From Oscarella lobularis (Eukaryota; Porifera; Homoscleromorpha; Homosclerophorida; Oscarellidae): a stretch of DNA of 64,000 nt. Location: positions 806,001 to 870,000 of the forward strand of contig NC_089175.1 in NCBI RefSeq assembly GCF_947507565.1, in the 5' to 3' direction. Position numbers and translations under genes: made by a program. The notes beneath the pieces were generated by a model. It saw nothing but the letters and a program-made list of their open reading frames with translations, ran no database searches and was not told the origin of the DNA. Numbering within the stretch: position 1 is the first letter of the stretch; the number at the start of each line of letters is the position of its first letter. Below, piece after piece: positions 1 through 12,831 of the stretch.

Positions 1-3000
1 ATCCTTCCACATCTTCACTCGTCTCATTGGCATTGATAACTCGTCTAATGAACGGAATAGATCCGTCTATTCGAACAGTGAGTGTATAGTTCAGCAGATT
101 CGGGTGCAACGGTCGTTCCCAATTCAAATCCACCGACGTCGACGTAAGATCCCAATGAGTGACGTTGCGCGGTGTTCTATCATCGGGATCTACAAATTTC
201 GTGAACATTAGGATCGGCTTGCTGCCGGCTCCCTCTCCCGATATCGTCTTTGCTCGAATAATGACCGAATACTGTGCCGGATGTTCGAGTCCTTCTACTT
301 CTTGAAATCGTGCCGTTGGATTGTTCTGGTGAATGATTGTGAATGTTTTTGGTGTTCCTGTTACGTTTTTCCACTGCGTGGTGATCTCGTACTCGGTGAT
401 AATGCCGTTGGGTTTCTTCGGCGGAGACCACGAGACGAGTAGACTCGCTCGTCTCGTCGCATCGACCCGAACGGCATCAGGTGGACCCGGCTCTAAAACC
501 CCCCAAATCAAATCGAGAATAATAAACATCGTTATTAGTTCCTACTTCCTTGATTGGTGCGGATGACAAGTAAGTCTGACGTAGGACCTTGGTGATCGTA
601 GAGAATGTTGAAGGCTCGCATGGACAACTGATATTCTGTGTATCCCGTCAAATCGGCGACTCTCCATCGAAAGAATCGACCATCCGGCAAGCCGAGTTCG
701 TCCGGACGCAGATCCACGTCTGTTGTCCATCCCGTTGCCGTTTCGGTAATGCGATACGAATAAGCAATCCGACCGTTTGGGAATCTAGGCGGCTCCCATT
801 CGAGAAGGACGGACGATGCGCCGACGTTGGGAATTCGAAACGATCCAAGAGGACCAGGAGCTGCGTGAAAGGGAAAAATAATAATAATCGTACATCCATT
901 CTCTGTACAATTTCTATACACATACTTCCTTCGAGTGTATAGGCAAATGTGACGGCACTTGCATTTCCACCTTCGGCCTTCACTTCAATCCGATAGTAAG
1001 TGTACGGAGACAAACGATCGAGTACGTAAGACTCATCTCTCGTCGTCACGTTTTGCTTCTCTCCTTTCTGATCATCTGCGCTGTAAACTAGTACGTAGCG
1101 CGAGATTTTGCCAGCGGACGGAGCTAGCCACGACACTGAGATGCTTTCCGGTGTACCTGACCTTGCTGTCAGTCCTCGTGGAGCTCCAGGAACTAAAAAA
1201 AAGAACAATCAAATAATGAAAAGCAATTCAAACTATTTACTAACTTTGCTTCAGAGTCACGACGTGAGCGAGAGCGGTCTGCTCGCCTAGTCCCTGCGAC
1301 GTTCGTGCTCGCATGTAGATCGAATAGTTCGTTCCTTCCGTAAGGTTTGTTATGATGATGTTACTTTCGTCTCTTTGAACCGTGAAGTTGGCAACCGAGA
1401 CCAACGACGCCAAATCGCGCCGGCGACGATTTGACGATGAAAATACAAAAATGCGATAGTCCAAAATCTCGCCGCGAGGTTCCGACGGTGCCGTCCAGCT
1501 CAGAGAGATCGCCGTCGAGCTCACAGGATCAGCTCGTCCAACAGAAGGAGGACCAGGAACTACACGAAGAAATAAAGTCTCCATAATTCAAAACTATTAC
1601 CGTACACCTTACCGTCTTCACTCGTCCGCACTGTAAGATCGTCGCTGACCGGTCCGAGGCCCTTGTTTGTTCTACCGCTCACTTTGACGATGTAAAACGT
1701 GTACGGTAAAAGACCGCTAAGCGTAGCCGACGTCTCTGTTCCGCGCACTGTTACTGTTTTCTCCGCTTCGCCGCCCTTCTGAGCGACGTACGTGACGACG
1801 TAGTCGCGAAGAATACCGTTGCGACTACCACTAGGTATCGCTTCCCAAGAAATCCTTACGCTGCTTTTTGTGGCGCGAGCCAGAGAAACGTTTGCTGGTG
1901 GCTCATCGGGAACTGTGAACAAATGGCAAATGCAGAAAAATCATTAGATACTGTATTAGATATTTGCTTTTTTACCGTCTTCCGGAGTGGTGAAATCGTA
2001 GGGGTCTGACAGTGGCCCGAAGCCAATCGCCGTCGCAGCGCTAACTCGTATTCGATACTTTCGTCCAGAGAAAAGATTTCTCACTGTCGCGTTCGTCTGG
2101 GGTGCGACGGTGCCGATTTCGGCTTGTGCTAAAACCCATTGACCTAAACTGTCTTTAATCTCGACTGCTACTTTGTAGTTCGTGATTTTGCCGTTCTGTT
2201 CAAACAGATCAGGTGGTTTCCATACGACAAGAGCTTCTTTATTAGGTAGAGTCGTGACCGCAATATTGATAGGACTCCCGTCCGGACCTACACAAAAATC
2301 CACCTACAGTTTGCACACGAAATTTCTTTCTAAATGAACTTACTGTCTTCTTGCGTCTTTGTCTCGCCAGCTGCACTCAAGCCAGAGTTATCTCCGTCAA
2401 ACGCTTCAATTTGGACTCGATAATTAGTCACGGGCTCTAAATTTTCAACCTCTGCTTCACGTTTCGATCCGTCAACGCTCACTTCCAAACAAGTGACACA
2501 TCTTTCTGTTATTAAATCTTTTCGGCAGGCAATCACAAGAAATCTCGTTGACGACCTGCTTAGAGACCACCTAACTCTCATCGTTCTGCTGGCTGGTGTC
2601 AAGCTTTCGAGTGTAGGAGATATTCCCGCTGTATTTGTTTCAGGATTTTCCTTCTCCAACGGTGTGGATGTCAATCCAGATCGACTATTCGCCCGAATCG
2701 TTAGGTAGAACGTCTTGCTATTCAAAAGCGTCTCCAATCCTTGAAGCCCAGACGTGAACGTTTTCAAAACGCACACGCCGTCGGTAGCGCAATAGCAAGA
2801 CTCGTCACGATCGAGACATTGAGACTAGACAATCAGAAAGCCAAAGATCACTTATTGGTGTCTAATTTTTTAACGCTGCATACCTGAATTTGCGAAGTAA
2901 TTGTACCGCGTCCTTCGCTCGTCGTCGAACTCTTTGTCTTTGAGATAGTCCACTCGATCGTTTCAATTCCGCTCTCTTTGTCCATTGCCCTCAGTTCGAG

Positions 3001-6000
3001 AGTGAACACCGATCCAGTTCGGCCTTCCGAGCAAAGATCTAAATCTCTGATAGGACTCTGCTCGCGTTTCCAAACGATAACGTCGGTGATCGACGGCGGA
3101 GTGAAGTCTGTGTAAACCAAAGCCGAACTGAACGCATGATGTCCAAAGACATCTTTCGCCGTCATCTCAACTTCGTACGTTTCGCCCGATTCAAAGGGCT
3201 TCGGATGACGATAGACCCAATTCCGTTCCAGAGCCGTGAAATTCTGAGATGCGATCAGCCGCTTGTAGGTAGCGTTCTTCTGATAAAGCGACAGTCCGAA
3301 AGACATGATTCCCGAGTTATTGAACGTTTGGATGCCGGAAAACGACAGTGGCGGCGTGACGACGTCGTATCCAAACTGAGGTCGTTCAATAGGAAATAAC
3401 AGTGACGGATTTTTCTTGATGTACGTGTTGTAGAAATGGTTTTCCCAGCTAACACCGAGATCTTGTCGACGTTGATCTGTTTGCCAGTTTTTGTATTTGG
3501 CCGACGTGAACTGAAGCTTCTGACGAGCCGATAAAGCAACCGAGGAACCTTCCACTGTGTCTACCAAGATAAGACTTCGAACGATTGAGGTATGGAAACC
3601 GTGAGCGACCGTCAATTCAAGCAGATTCATTCCCGAGAAAGGATGAATGAAAATGGGATAACGAACGGGTTGATGATCGATTCGGTGAGACTGACTAAAT
3701 CGAGGCGGCATCACGAGGAAGCTGTCTCGACGCACGAGAATATAGACTTTCCACGTGTACGTTAGTGGACACGTGAAGAAGCACGTCCAACCGTTCCAAT
3801 ACACGCTGACGTGATCTCGAAGAGCGCTGTCGCCGGACAGTACCGTTGCGCTGACGTGAAGGCGAGCTGGCGGTCGCGATGGTAGAGCCACGTCGTTGCA
3901 CTGATTTGGCCATCCTCGAGGAGGATCGAGACAGTTAAAAGGAGTGTTGTCAATTGTTTCTATAGAAATAAAAATGTTCGATTTTTGCAATTGTCACTAT
4001 GACTCGTACCGAGACATTCGGTGATATTTGCGAATGGCTCTTGTGATAGAATGCACGTGTCGCACTTCTGTCCATCGGCGCCGTCGCGGCACAAACATTG
4101 GCCCGTTGTCAGGTCACAAATTTCGCTCACCGAACCCGGTAAATAACATTCGCAAACTGAAAACACTTTAATTTAGCTGCGTGTAACGATAAGAGACGTT
4201 TTACCTCTAGTTGTCCGCGCTTTGACAACGGGAGTGAGAGGACCTCCTCCCGCACCCGTGAATGCCTGCATCCACACTGAATACTCGCCAAAAGACTTCA
4301 ACTTCGACAAAGTGTAATTCTACAACACGGTTTAGATTGCGATTAGTAGTTGAGAAATAGCCGTACTGTAGAACTTGGAGATACAGCTACGGATTGGACA
4401 TCACTTGGCGCGGCTGGCCCGCTCTCTCTTTGATAGTAAATGACGTACTTCTCCAACAGTCCGTTGATCAGAGTACACAGCAGTTCTGTCCAAGTTATTA
4501 GAAGCTCGTTTCGTCCAATGGTTCCAACAACGGACAAATTCCGAGGAGCACCAGTTGGTCCTATTTTTATTAAAACATAAAATATTAGTAATAACAAATC
4601 AGAGTTCGCCTTACTGTCTTCTGCCGTCAAGACAATATTTGGATTCCAATCGCTTTGGTAACGCGATCCTCCTGGTCCATCTTGAGACACCGCGAAAACA
4701 ACAACGTCGTACCACGAGTAACTAGAAACATATCCTAAGAGCATCAAGGTGACGAGGTAAGGATTCGAACCTTGTCAAGTTGGTGATCACAAATTCTGTT
4801 TTGTTTTGCACATAAGCATCGTCGACATGATATTCGCAATCACACATCATTTGATTGTATCTATCGTTGTAGTAAGTTGAAGAGCATCCGTAAGAAATGC
4901 GTGTTTCCACGAACAATCCATTAACATCTCTTGGAGGCGGGTTAGACCAAGTCACTTTGAGACCAGCCTGACCGTCAATGCTTGAATTTGAACTGACGTT
5001 CTGGATAGAAAGAATTACCGGACTTGCAGGACGAGCTAGAAGATTTCAACTCAAAATTAAATATGATAAACATTCTTTACAAACCTCCGTAAGTCCTTGT
5101 AGAGAGATCTGCAGAGAAAGGACCCGGACCAACGCTTGTATAGGCTCGAACTTTGACGTCATAAACTACGTACTCTTCCAGGCCAGATAGAGTTAAAGAA
5201 GTAACGCTTCCGCTGACATTGACAGAATGAGGATCGGTATCGAATTCGTCTCCTACGTAGTTAATTTCATAAGCAGTAATCACCCCATTTCGATCCGCAA
5301 CAGAGAGAGTTTCCCAACGAACGATAAGATAAGCTGGACTCGCGTAGACACGGTACCGAGAAACTGACAACAAACGCGGTGCTTTAGGAACTACAAGGTC
5401 AATATTGCCTGAAAGAACAAAAATGTGAAATATTTATCTGACCGTCCTCTTCCGTCCGAACTCTCAGAGGAGGATCCGGTCCTTCGGGACTCAAGCCTTC
5501 TCCGGTAGCTGCATCCATCGTGATCGTGTAGTTGGTAAAAGGACTAAGACCTCTCAGCGTTGCGTTGTACGCATTGACGTCATCAACGTCGTATCGTCTT
5601 CGCAGCGACTCTCCATCCGCCCGATAATATATGTTGTAGCTAGAAACGTTGGAATTGTTCAAAGGAGACCACTCTATCAGAATGGTAGTAGAAGATAAGA
5701 CGGTGGTCGTAATATTTTGAGGTGGAAACTCAGGACCTAAAATGAAATTTTCTGATTGCAATCAAATGAAATGACTATCGTACCAAGACATTCGCCTATA
5801 TTAGCAAATGGTTTTTGCGATAGAATGCACGTGTCACAATTTTGTCCTTCGGCGCCGTCGCGACACAAACATTGGCCCGTCGTTAGGCTACAATTTTCGT
5901 TCACCGAACCCGGTAAATAACATCCGCAAACTGAAATACACCAATGTAGTCGTGCAGTGGTAAAAAGACGCCTTACCTCTAGCTCGGACAATTGGAGTAA

Positions 6001-9000
6001 GTGGACCTCCTCCTGCACCTGTGAATGCCTGCATCCACACTGAATACTCGCCAAAAAACTCCAAGTTTGATAGAGTGTAACTCTACTAAGCGAGTTACAT
6101 TACGATTATTAGTTGCGAATTAGTCGTACCGTAGAACTTGGAGATGCAGTCGCATTTTGGACATCACTTGGCGCGGCCGGCCCGCTCTCTCTTTGATAGT
6201 AAATAATGTATTTCTCCAACACTCCGTTGATCAGAGTACACAGCATTTCGGTCCAAGTTAGTAGAAGCTCCTTTCTTCCAACGGTTCCAACAACGAACAA
6301 ATTCCGAGGAACGCCAGTTGGTCCTTGTTGATTAGAACATAAGTATAAGTAATAGTAATAACAAATCAGAGTTCGCTTTACTGTCTTCTGCTGTCAAAAC
6401 AACACGATAGGAATAGCTAGAATATTTTCTTCCTCCTGGTCCATCTTGAGAGACCGCGCGAACAGCAACGTCGTACCACGAGTAACTAGAAACAAGTCCT
6501 AAGAGCATCAAGGAGAGGAAGGAGGTAAAGATTCGAACCTTGTCAAGTTGGTTTTCACAAACTCAGTTTCGTTCTTCAAAAAATCCATTTCGTAGTGATA
6601 CTCGCAGCCACACATCATTTGAGCATATCCTTCTGGTCCAAAACCGTTATAATAGCCATCGTAAGAACAATAAAATTCAATATCTATCCCCACAAACAAT
6701 CCATTGACATCCCTTGGAGGCGGGTTAGACCAAGTCACTTTGAGACCGGCCAGACCGTCAATGCTTAAACTGACATTCTGAATAGAAAGAATTACCGGGC
6801 TTGCAGGACGAGCTAGAAGATTTCAACTCAAAATTATATATGACAAACATTCTTTACAAACCTGCGTGAGTCCTTGCAGAAAGAATTGCAGAGAAAGGAC
6901 CCGGACCAACGCTTGTATAGGCTCGAACTTTGACGTCATAAACTACGTACTCTTCCAGGCCAGATAGAGTCAAAGAAGTAACGTTTCCGCTGACATTGAC
7001 AGAATGAGGATCGGTATCGAATTCATCTCCTACGTAGTTAATCTCATAAGCAGTGATCACTTCATTCCGATCGGCGATAGAGAGAGTTGCCCAACGAACG
7101 ATAAGATAAGCTGGACTCGCGTAGTCACGGTACCGAGAAACTGACAACAGACGCGGTGCTTTAGGAACTACGAGAAGGTCAATCATGAAAGAACAATGCA
7201 AATGTGGATTATCTATCTCACCGTCCTCTTCCGTCCGAACTCTCAGAGGAGGATCCGGTCCTTCCGGACTCAAGCCTTCTTCGGTAGCCGCATCCATTGT
7301 GATCGTGTAGTTGGTAAAAGGACGAAGACCTGTCAGCGTTGCGTTGAACGCAGCGACGTCATCGACGTCGTATCGTCTTCGCAGCGATTCCCCGTCCGCC
7401 CGATAGTATATATTGTAGCCAGAAACGTTGAAATCATTTAGAGGAGACCACTCTACCAGAACGGCAGTAGAAGATAAGACGGTGGCCGTAATATTTTGAG
7501 GTGAAAACTCAGGAACTAAAATAGAATTCTCTGATTGCGATCAAACGAACCTGGTTCGACTATCGTACCGAGACATTCGGGTATACTGGCGAATTGTGAT
7601 AGAATGCACGTGTCACAATTTTGTCCTTCGGCGCCGTCGCGGCACAAACATTGGCCTGTCGTCAGGTTACAATTTTCGCTCACCGAACCCGGTAAATAAC
7701 ATTCGCAAACTGAAAACACTCCAACTTGGCCGCGAGTAGCGGTAAATTCAGAGACGTTTTACCTCCAGTTGTCCGCGCTCTGACTACGGGAGTAAGAGGA
7801 CCTCCTCCCGCACCTGTAAATGCTTGCATCCACACTGAATACTCGCCAAAAGACTCCAAGTTTGACAAAGTGTAATTCTACAACACGGTTTAGATTGCGA
7901 TTAGTAGTTGAGAATTAGCCGTACTGTAGAACTTGGAGATACAGCTACGGATTGGACATCACTTGGCGAGGCTGGCCCGTTCTCTCTTTGATAGTAAATG
8001 ACGTACTTCTCCAACAGTCCGTTGATTAGAGTACACAGCAGTTCGATCCAAGATATTAGAAGCTCCTTTCTTCCAACGGTTCCAACAACGAACAAATTCC
8101 GAGGAACGCCAGTTGGTCCTTATTGATTAGAACATAAGTACGGTATTAGTAATAACAAATCAGAGTTCGCCTTACTGTCTTCTGCTGTCAAGACGATATT
8201 TGGATTCCAATCACTCTCGTATTGTCTTCCTCCTGGTCCATCTTGAGACACCGCGAAAACAAAAATGTCGTACCACGAGTAACTAGAAGCAAGTCCTAAG
8301 AGCATCAAAAAGAGGAGGTAAAGATTAGAACCTTGTCAAGTTGGTGATCACAAATTCCGTTTCGTTTTGCACATGAGCGTCGTTGAAATGACTATCGCAA
8401 TCACACATCATTTGAACTCCTCTCTCCTTGGAAGCGTAGTAGTAGGAAGAGCAGGTGTAATAAATGCGTGTTTCCACGAACAATCCATTAACATCTCTTG
8501 GAGACGGGTTAGACCAAGTCACTTTGACATTAGCCAGACCATCAATGCTTGAACTTGAACTGACGTTCTGGATAGAAAGAATTGTCGGACTTGCAGGAGG
8601 AGCTAGAACATCCCAATCTAATGTAGATAAAGAAAGAGACATTCCTTACAAACCTCCGTAAGTTCTTGTAGAAAGAATTGCAGAGAAAGGACCCGGACCA
8701 ACGCTAGTATAGGCTCGAACTTTGATGTCATAAACTACGTACTCCTCCAGGCCAGATAGAGTCAAAGAAGTAACGCTTCCGCTGACATTCACAGAATGAG
8801 GATCGGTATTGAATTCATCTCCTAGGTAGTTAATTTCATAAGCAGTGATCACTCCATTCTGATCGGCGACAGAGAGAGTTTCCCAACGAACGATAAGAAA
8901 AGCCGGACTCGCGTAGTCACGGTACCGAGAAACTGACAACAGACGCGGTGCTTTAGGAACTACAAAGTCAATATTGCCTAAAGGAACAAAAAGGCGAACT

Positions 9001-12000
9001 ATTTATCTGACCGTCCTCTTCCGTCCGAACTCTCAGAGGAGGATCCGGTCCTTCCGGACTCAAGTCTTCTCCGGTAGCCGCATCCATCGTGATCGTGTAG
9101 TTGGTAAAAGGACTAAGACCTCTCAGCGTTGCGTTGTACGCATTGACGTCATCAACGTCGTATCGTCTTCGCAGCGACTCTCCATCCGCCCGATAATATA
9201 TATTGTAGCTAGAAACGTTGGAATTGTTCAAAGGAGACCACTCTATCAGAATGGTAGTAGAAGATAAGACGGTGGCCGTAATATTTTGAGGTGGAAACTC
9301 AGGACCTAAAATGAAATTTTCTGATTGCAGTCAAATGAAAAACCGGTTGTGACTATCGTACCAAGACATTCGCTTATATTAGCGAATGGTTTTTGCGATA
9401 GAATGCACGTATCACAATTTTGTCCTTCGGCGCCGTCGCGGCACAAGCATTGGCCCGTCGTCAGGTCACAATTTTCGCTCACCGAACCCGGTAAATAACA
9501 TCCGCAAACTGAAAATACACCAACGTAGCCGTGTAGCGGTAAAAGACGTCTTACCTTTAGCTCGGACAATTGGAGTAAGAGGACCTCCTCCCGCACCTGT
9601 GAATGCCTGCATCCACACTGAATACTCGCCAAAAGACTCCAAGTTTGACAAAGTGTAATTCTACTAAGCGAGTTAGATTACGATTATCAGTTGAGAATTA
9701 GTCGTACCGTAGAACTTGGAGATGCAGTCACATTTTGGACATCACTTGGCACTGCGAGCCCGCTCTCTCTTTGATAGTAAATGACGTACTTCTCCAACAG
9801 TCCGTTGATCAGAGTACACAGCAGTTCGGTCCAAGTTATTAGAAGCTCCTTTCTTCCAATGGTTCCAACAACGGACAAATTCCGAGGAGCACCAGTTGGT
9901 CCTATTTTTATTAAAACATAAAAATATTAGTAATAACAAATCAGAGTTCGCCTTACTGTCTTCTGCTGTCAAGACGATATTTGGATTCCAATCACTCTTG
10001 TATCGTCTTCCTCCTGGTTCAACTTGAGACACCGTGAGAACATAAATGTCGTACCATGAGTAACTAAAAAAACAAGTCTCAAATAAGCAAGATGAGAAGG
10101 GTAAGGATAAGAACCTTGTCAAGTTGGTGATCACAAACTCAGTTTCGTTCTTCACGAAATTAATTTCGCCATGATAATCGCAGTCACACATCATTTGAAT
10201 TCGTCCTTCTTCGTAACTGCTGAAATGGATATAGTAGCCATAGGAAGAACATTGAAAAAGAATGTCTATTCCCACAAATAATCCATTGACATCCCTTGGA
10301 GAAATAGACCAAGTCACTTTGAGACCAGCCAGACCGTCAATGTTAGAAAATGAACTGACATTCTGGATAGAAAGAACTGTAGGACTTGCAGGCGCCGCTA
10401 AAAATTTCTTCAATGATCTATTGTTTCTCGGACCATTTACTGTACTAACCTGCATACGTTCTAACAGACTGATCCAAAGAGAAAGAGCTGGGACCAACGT
10501 GGGTGAAAGCTCGAATTCTGACGTCATAAATGACGTACTCTTCCAGGCCAGTCAGCGTCAATGACTGAACGTTCCCGCTCACATTAGCTATATGAAGTTC
10601 CGTATCAAACTCTGCTCCAATGTAGTAAATTTCATAAAGAATGATAATTCCGTTGCGATCTTCCGCAGGAGGAGGATCCCACTTGACCTGAAGTTTGCTC
10701 AGACCGCAATTTTCCCAATAGTTAAAACAAGGATCAATAGGGGTGACTGTTAAATTAGTCGGCGGTTGACTAGGCGCTGTGAAAAAACAATCAGCATAAA
10801 TCAAAAAGAAAGAAGTACTCTAACCGTCTTCGTCAGTGGTCACGCTTATTGGCAAACTCTCCGGACCTATAGCCACGGTAAAAGCACGGACGCTGACGTT
10901 GTAACGAGTAAACTCATTTAATCCGGTAAGAGTAAGTGAGAGCATTCCACCGGGAACAAGCTGTGAACGATTAGTCATGCCTGTAGCATACACAACCGTG
11001 TAGTACACAATGATGCCATTGCGATGGCTATCAGGAGGTGGGTCCCATGATACATACAAACTAGTTGAATTCAAGACAACAACAGAGACATTCTGAGGAG
11101 GAGCACTTGGAGCTGAACAAAAAATTACATTTCACCACTGAAATGCGCGTCATTTTGTTTCCTTTACCTGTCTGTTCCGTATAGGCGCTGCTGCAGCTGG
11201 ACGAGCCTTCTCCTGCACTTGTCCTTGCAAAGACAAAGACGTGATACAGCGTAAAAGCACGCAGTTCTTCAAAGATAACAAACGTAGTCGTTCCATCAGT
11301 GACGTTGCTATGACACAGTTCCAAATCACAAGCCAATACCCTGTAACCAACTATGACTCCATTGGGCTTCATAGGAGGCTTCCAGGACACCAACAAAGCA
11401 AATGAACCGTTCGTCATAGCCGTTACATTGACCGGAACATCCGGCACTAAATAGGAACATTTATTTTTAACGTCACTACCATATATAGAAGAACTTACAG
11501 CCCTTCGCGCTGTTTATTTTCAAGGGAGGACTAGGCCCATCAGGTCCTTCTCCCGCACTCGTTCGAGCTGCTATAGTTATGTTATAGTCTTCAAAAGATT
11601 CAACAAACAAGGTGTATTCGGTTTCGTTGACGTATAACACCGACGCATTCGTCTCGTCGATTCGCTGATAGTAGATGGTGTAGCCAATGAGAATGCCGTT
11701 GACGTCGGAAAACGGAGGCGGCTCCCAGGTGAGAAGAACCGACGAGACAGACGAATCGAATTCGATGACCTCGCCGCTAACGTTGCGCGGAGGACCAGTC
11801 GGAGCTAGAGAGAGAAAAACGCTATTTAGGAATGGTATAGATTAATTGAATCGTCGCCACCTCGTTCCGCAGGCACTGTCCAAGGCGTCGGTGTGGAACT
11901 CTGCGAAACCGTCGACCAAAGCAGCAAGACCAGAACGACGCGCAGATCCGTACGCCCTGCTCCTGCAAAAAAAAACAATGTTCTGCGCGTGTCCGGCTGC

Positions 12001-12099
12001 TGGTCACGTGTAATGGTACTGTAATCGCGTTTTCCTCGCCACCACTATGCGGAAATAAGACCTTCGCGTGTTCTCACCTTCGATGATCGGCTTGATCAT
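1..12099 (-). CDS. Giant FN3 / laminin-EGF extracellular adhesion protein (3' end outside window)
   Basis: Probable secreted or cell-surface matrix/adhesion protein. Exon 1 (12099-12078) gives MIKPIIE. Exon 2 (from 11966) supplies a hydrophobic stretch, VVLVLLLWSTVSQS, that reads as a signal peptide core. About 25 fibronectin III domains follow, mostly one or two exons each with phase-1 introns, recognisable by the W of strand B and the late Y/N motifs (for example VSWKPP, YNVSVRAFT). Four laminin-type EGF modules lie at about 9512-9365, 7710-7560, 5935-5785 and 4157-4011, each with a CLCRDGA.G..CDTC core. A long Cys-poor exon (3959-2884) follows, then seven or eight more FN3 domains to position 1, where the gene leaves the window. 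N-glycosylation sequons are numerous. No transmembrane segment or cytoplasmic tail is visible, because the C-terminus is missing. FN3 plus laminin-EGF recalls usherin-like proteins, but no laminin G or laminin N-terminal domain was seen, so I do not name an orthologue. Confidence 0.85.
2884..3959 (-). other. Unique long exon of the FN3/laminin-EGF gene
   Basis: A single open exon of about 1.08 kb, far longer than the 100-300 bp exons around it. It is bounded by an acceptor (CTATAG) and a donor (CAG/GTATGC). It follows the fourth laminin-EGF module and precedes the C-terminal FN3 series. The encoded region of about 358 residues starts with a small cysteine cluster (NCLDPP, NQCNDV, WTCFFTCP) and then becomes aromatic-rich and beta-like, with a segment resembling an Ig/FN-like strand pattern (YEVEMTAKDVFGHHAF, later LELRAMDKESGIETIEW). 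I do not recognise a family. The final third may be a divergent cadherin- or HYR-like beta sandwich, which is speculative. Confidence 0.6.
4011..11113 (-). repeat. Four tandem intragenic units of [4 FN3 + 1 laminin-EGF], about 1.75 kb each
   Basis: The same module order repeats four times in transcription order: about 11113-9365, 9305-7560, 7521-5785 and 5735-4011. Each unit has an FN3 beginning PPQN, an FN3 ending in a VRAYTSVGPGPF-like segment, a split FN3 with SWYD, a split FN3 with ITWTE/LLCTLINGLLEKY, and then a laminin-EGF. The last three units are nearly identical in DNA including intron positions and long parts of introns, whereas the first (most 5') has diverged. The laminin-EGF modules are spaced about 1,775-1,805 bp apart. 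This indicates recent unequal-crossover expansion. Small unit-specific indels exist, for example a short deletion in the third laminin-EGF read from the window start (CILSQFASI instead of CILSQKPFANI). Confidence 0.9.
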
Positions 12100-12831
12100 G
12101 ACTTGATTCGCACGACGTACAGCAGAACGCGTCACCGGTAGTCAAGCTCGCTTGCGCCTCAGTTCCACCTCAATTGCTTGTTCCTGATCGGGCGGGACAA
12201 GCGGGGACTCGCGACTATAGGCGCGCACAAGAGCTTTCGGCGCAATATCTGAGCCTGATAGCAGGAGATCGATTCCACGTACGTCTACGCGGTTCGGGAG
12301 GCGGTAAGGGTATGACCAGCAAACGTCTCGGCCTCTCTAATTGAATGACAGGCTAAGCTGTTATAAAAACAGGCATGTCTGCATGTAAGGGGCGCGTACG
12401 TTCGAGCCAAAGCTCTCCTATGAGGAGAATCGACAGTGCGACCATGGATAAAATAGAGAGATCTATGGTGCGACATCTGGGCGCGACATTCCTGTGAAAA
12501 AGCCACGCGCCATTTACCACGCCAGGTCTTCCGCAAACACAGCTTATTTACTAAGAAAACAGCGTGCTTCGGAGTCGCGCACCGATCGGTTCTATTTTTG
12601 CCGTCTATCTGGCTACAATGAGACGCTTCGGGTTCGACCCTCTGAATACCAACTAGTCTTAGATACAAAGTTCCTGTTGCAGGGCTCATCACATGATGGA
12701 TTGAAGCTATTCTTCCACTAACCGCTAACGGGGAGATTGCTAACGAAAAAGACGCGGGGACGGGGTCAAATGCATGCCACTTTACTGTAAAAGAGAGTCG
12801 GAGACCCACGCCTTGATACAATCTATAATAT
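12100..12831. other. Intergenic, no supported gene
   Basis: Lies between the start of the FN3 gene and the stop of FBXO7, both on the minus strand, and so holds the FN3-gene promoter and the FBXO7 3' UTR. A 194-codon minus-strand open frame (12285-12869) overlaps the FBXO7 end but has no recognisable domain or codon signature. I saw no repeat or RNA gene. Confidence 0.5.

Noticed and set aside
1-12099. Naming the FN3/laminin-EGF gene usherin (USH2A)
   Set aside because: Laminin G and laminin N-terminal domains expected of usherin are not visible, and the C-terminus is outside the window.
12610-12650. GGGTTCGACCC resembling a tRNA T-arm
   Set aside because: The flanking stem does not pair and no D- or anticodon arm is present, so no tRNA was called.
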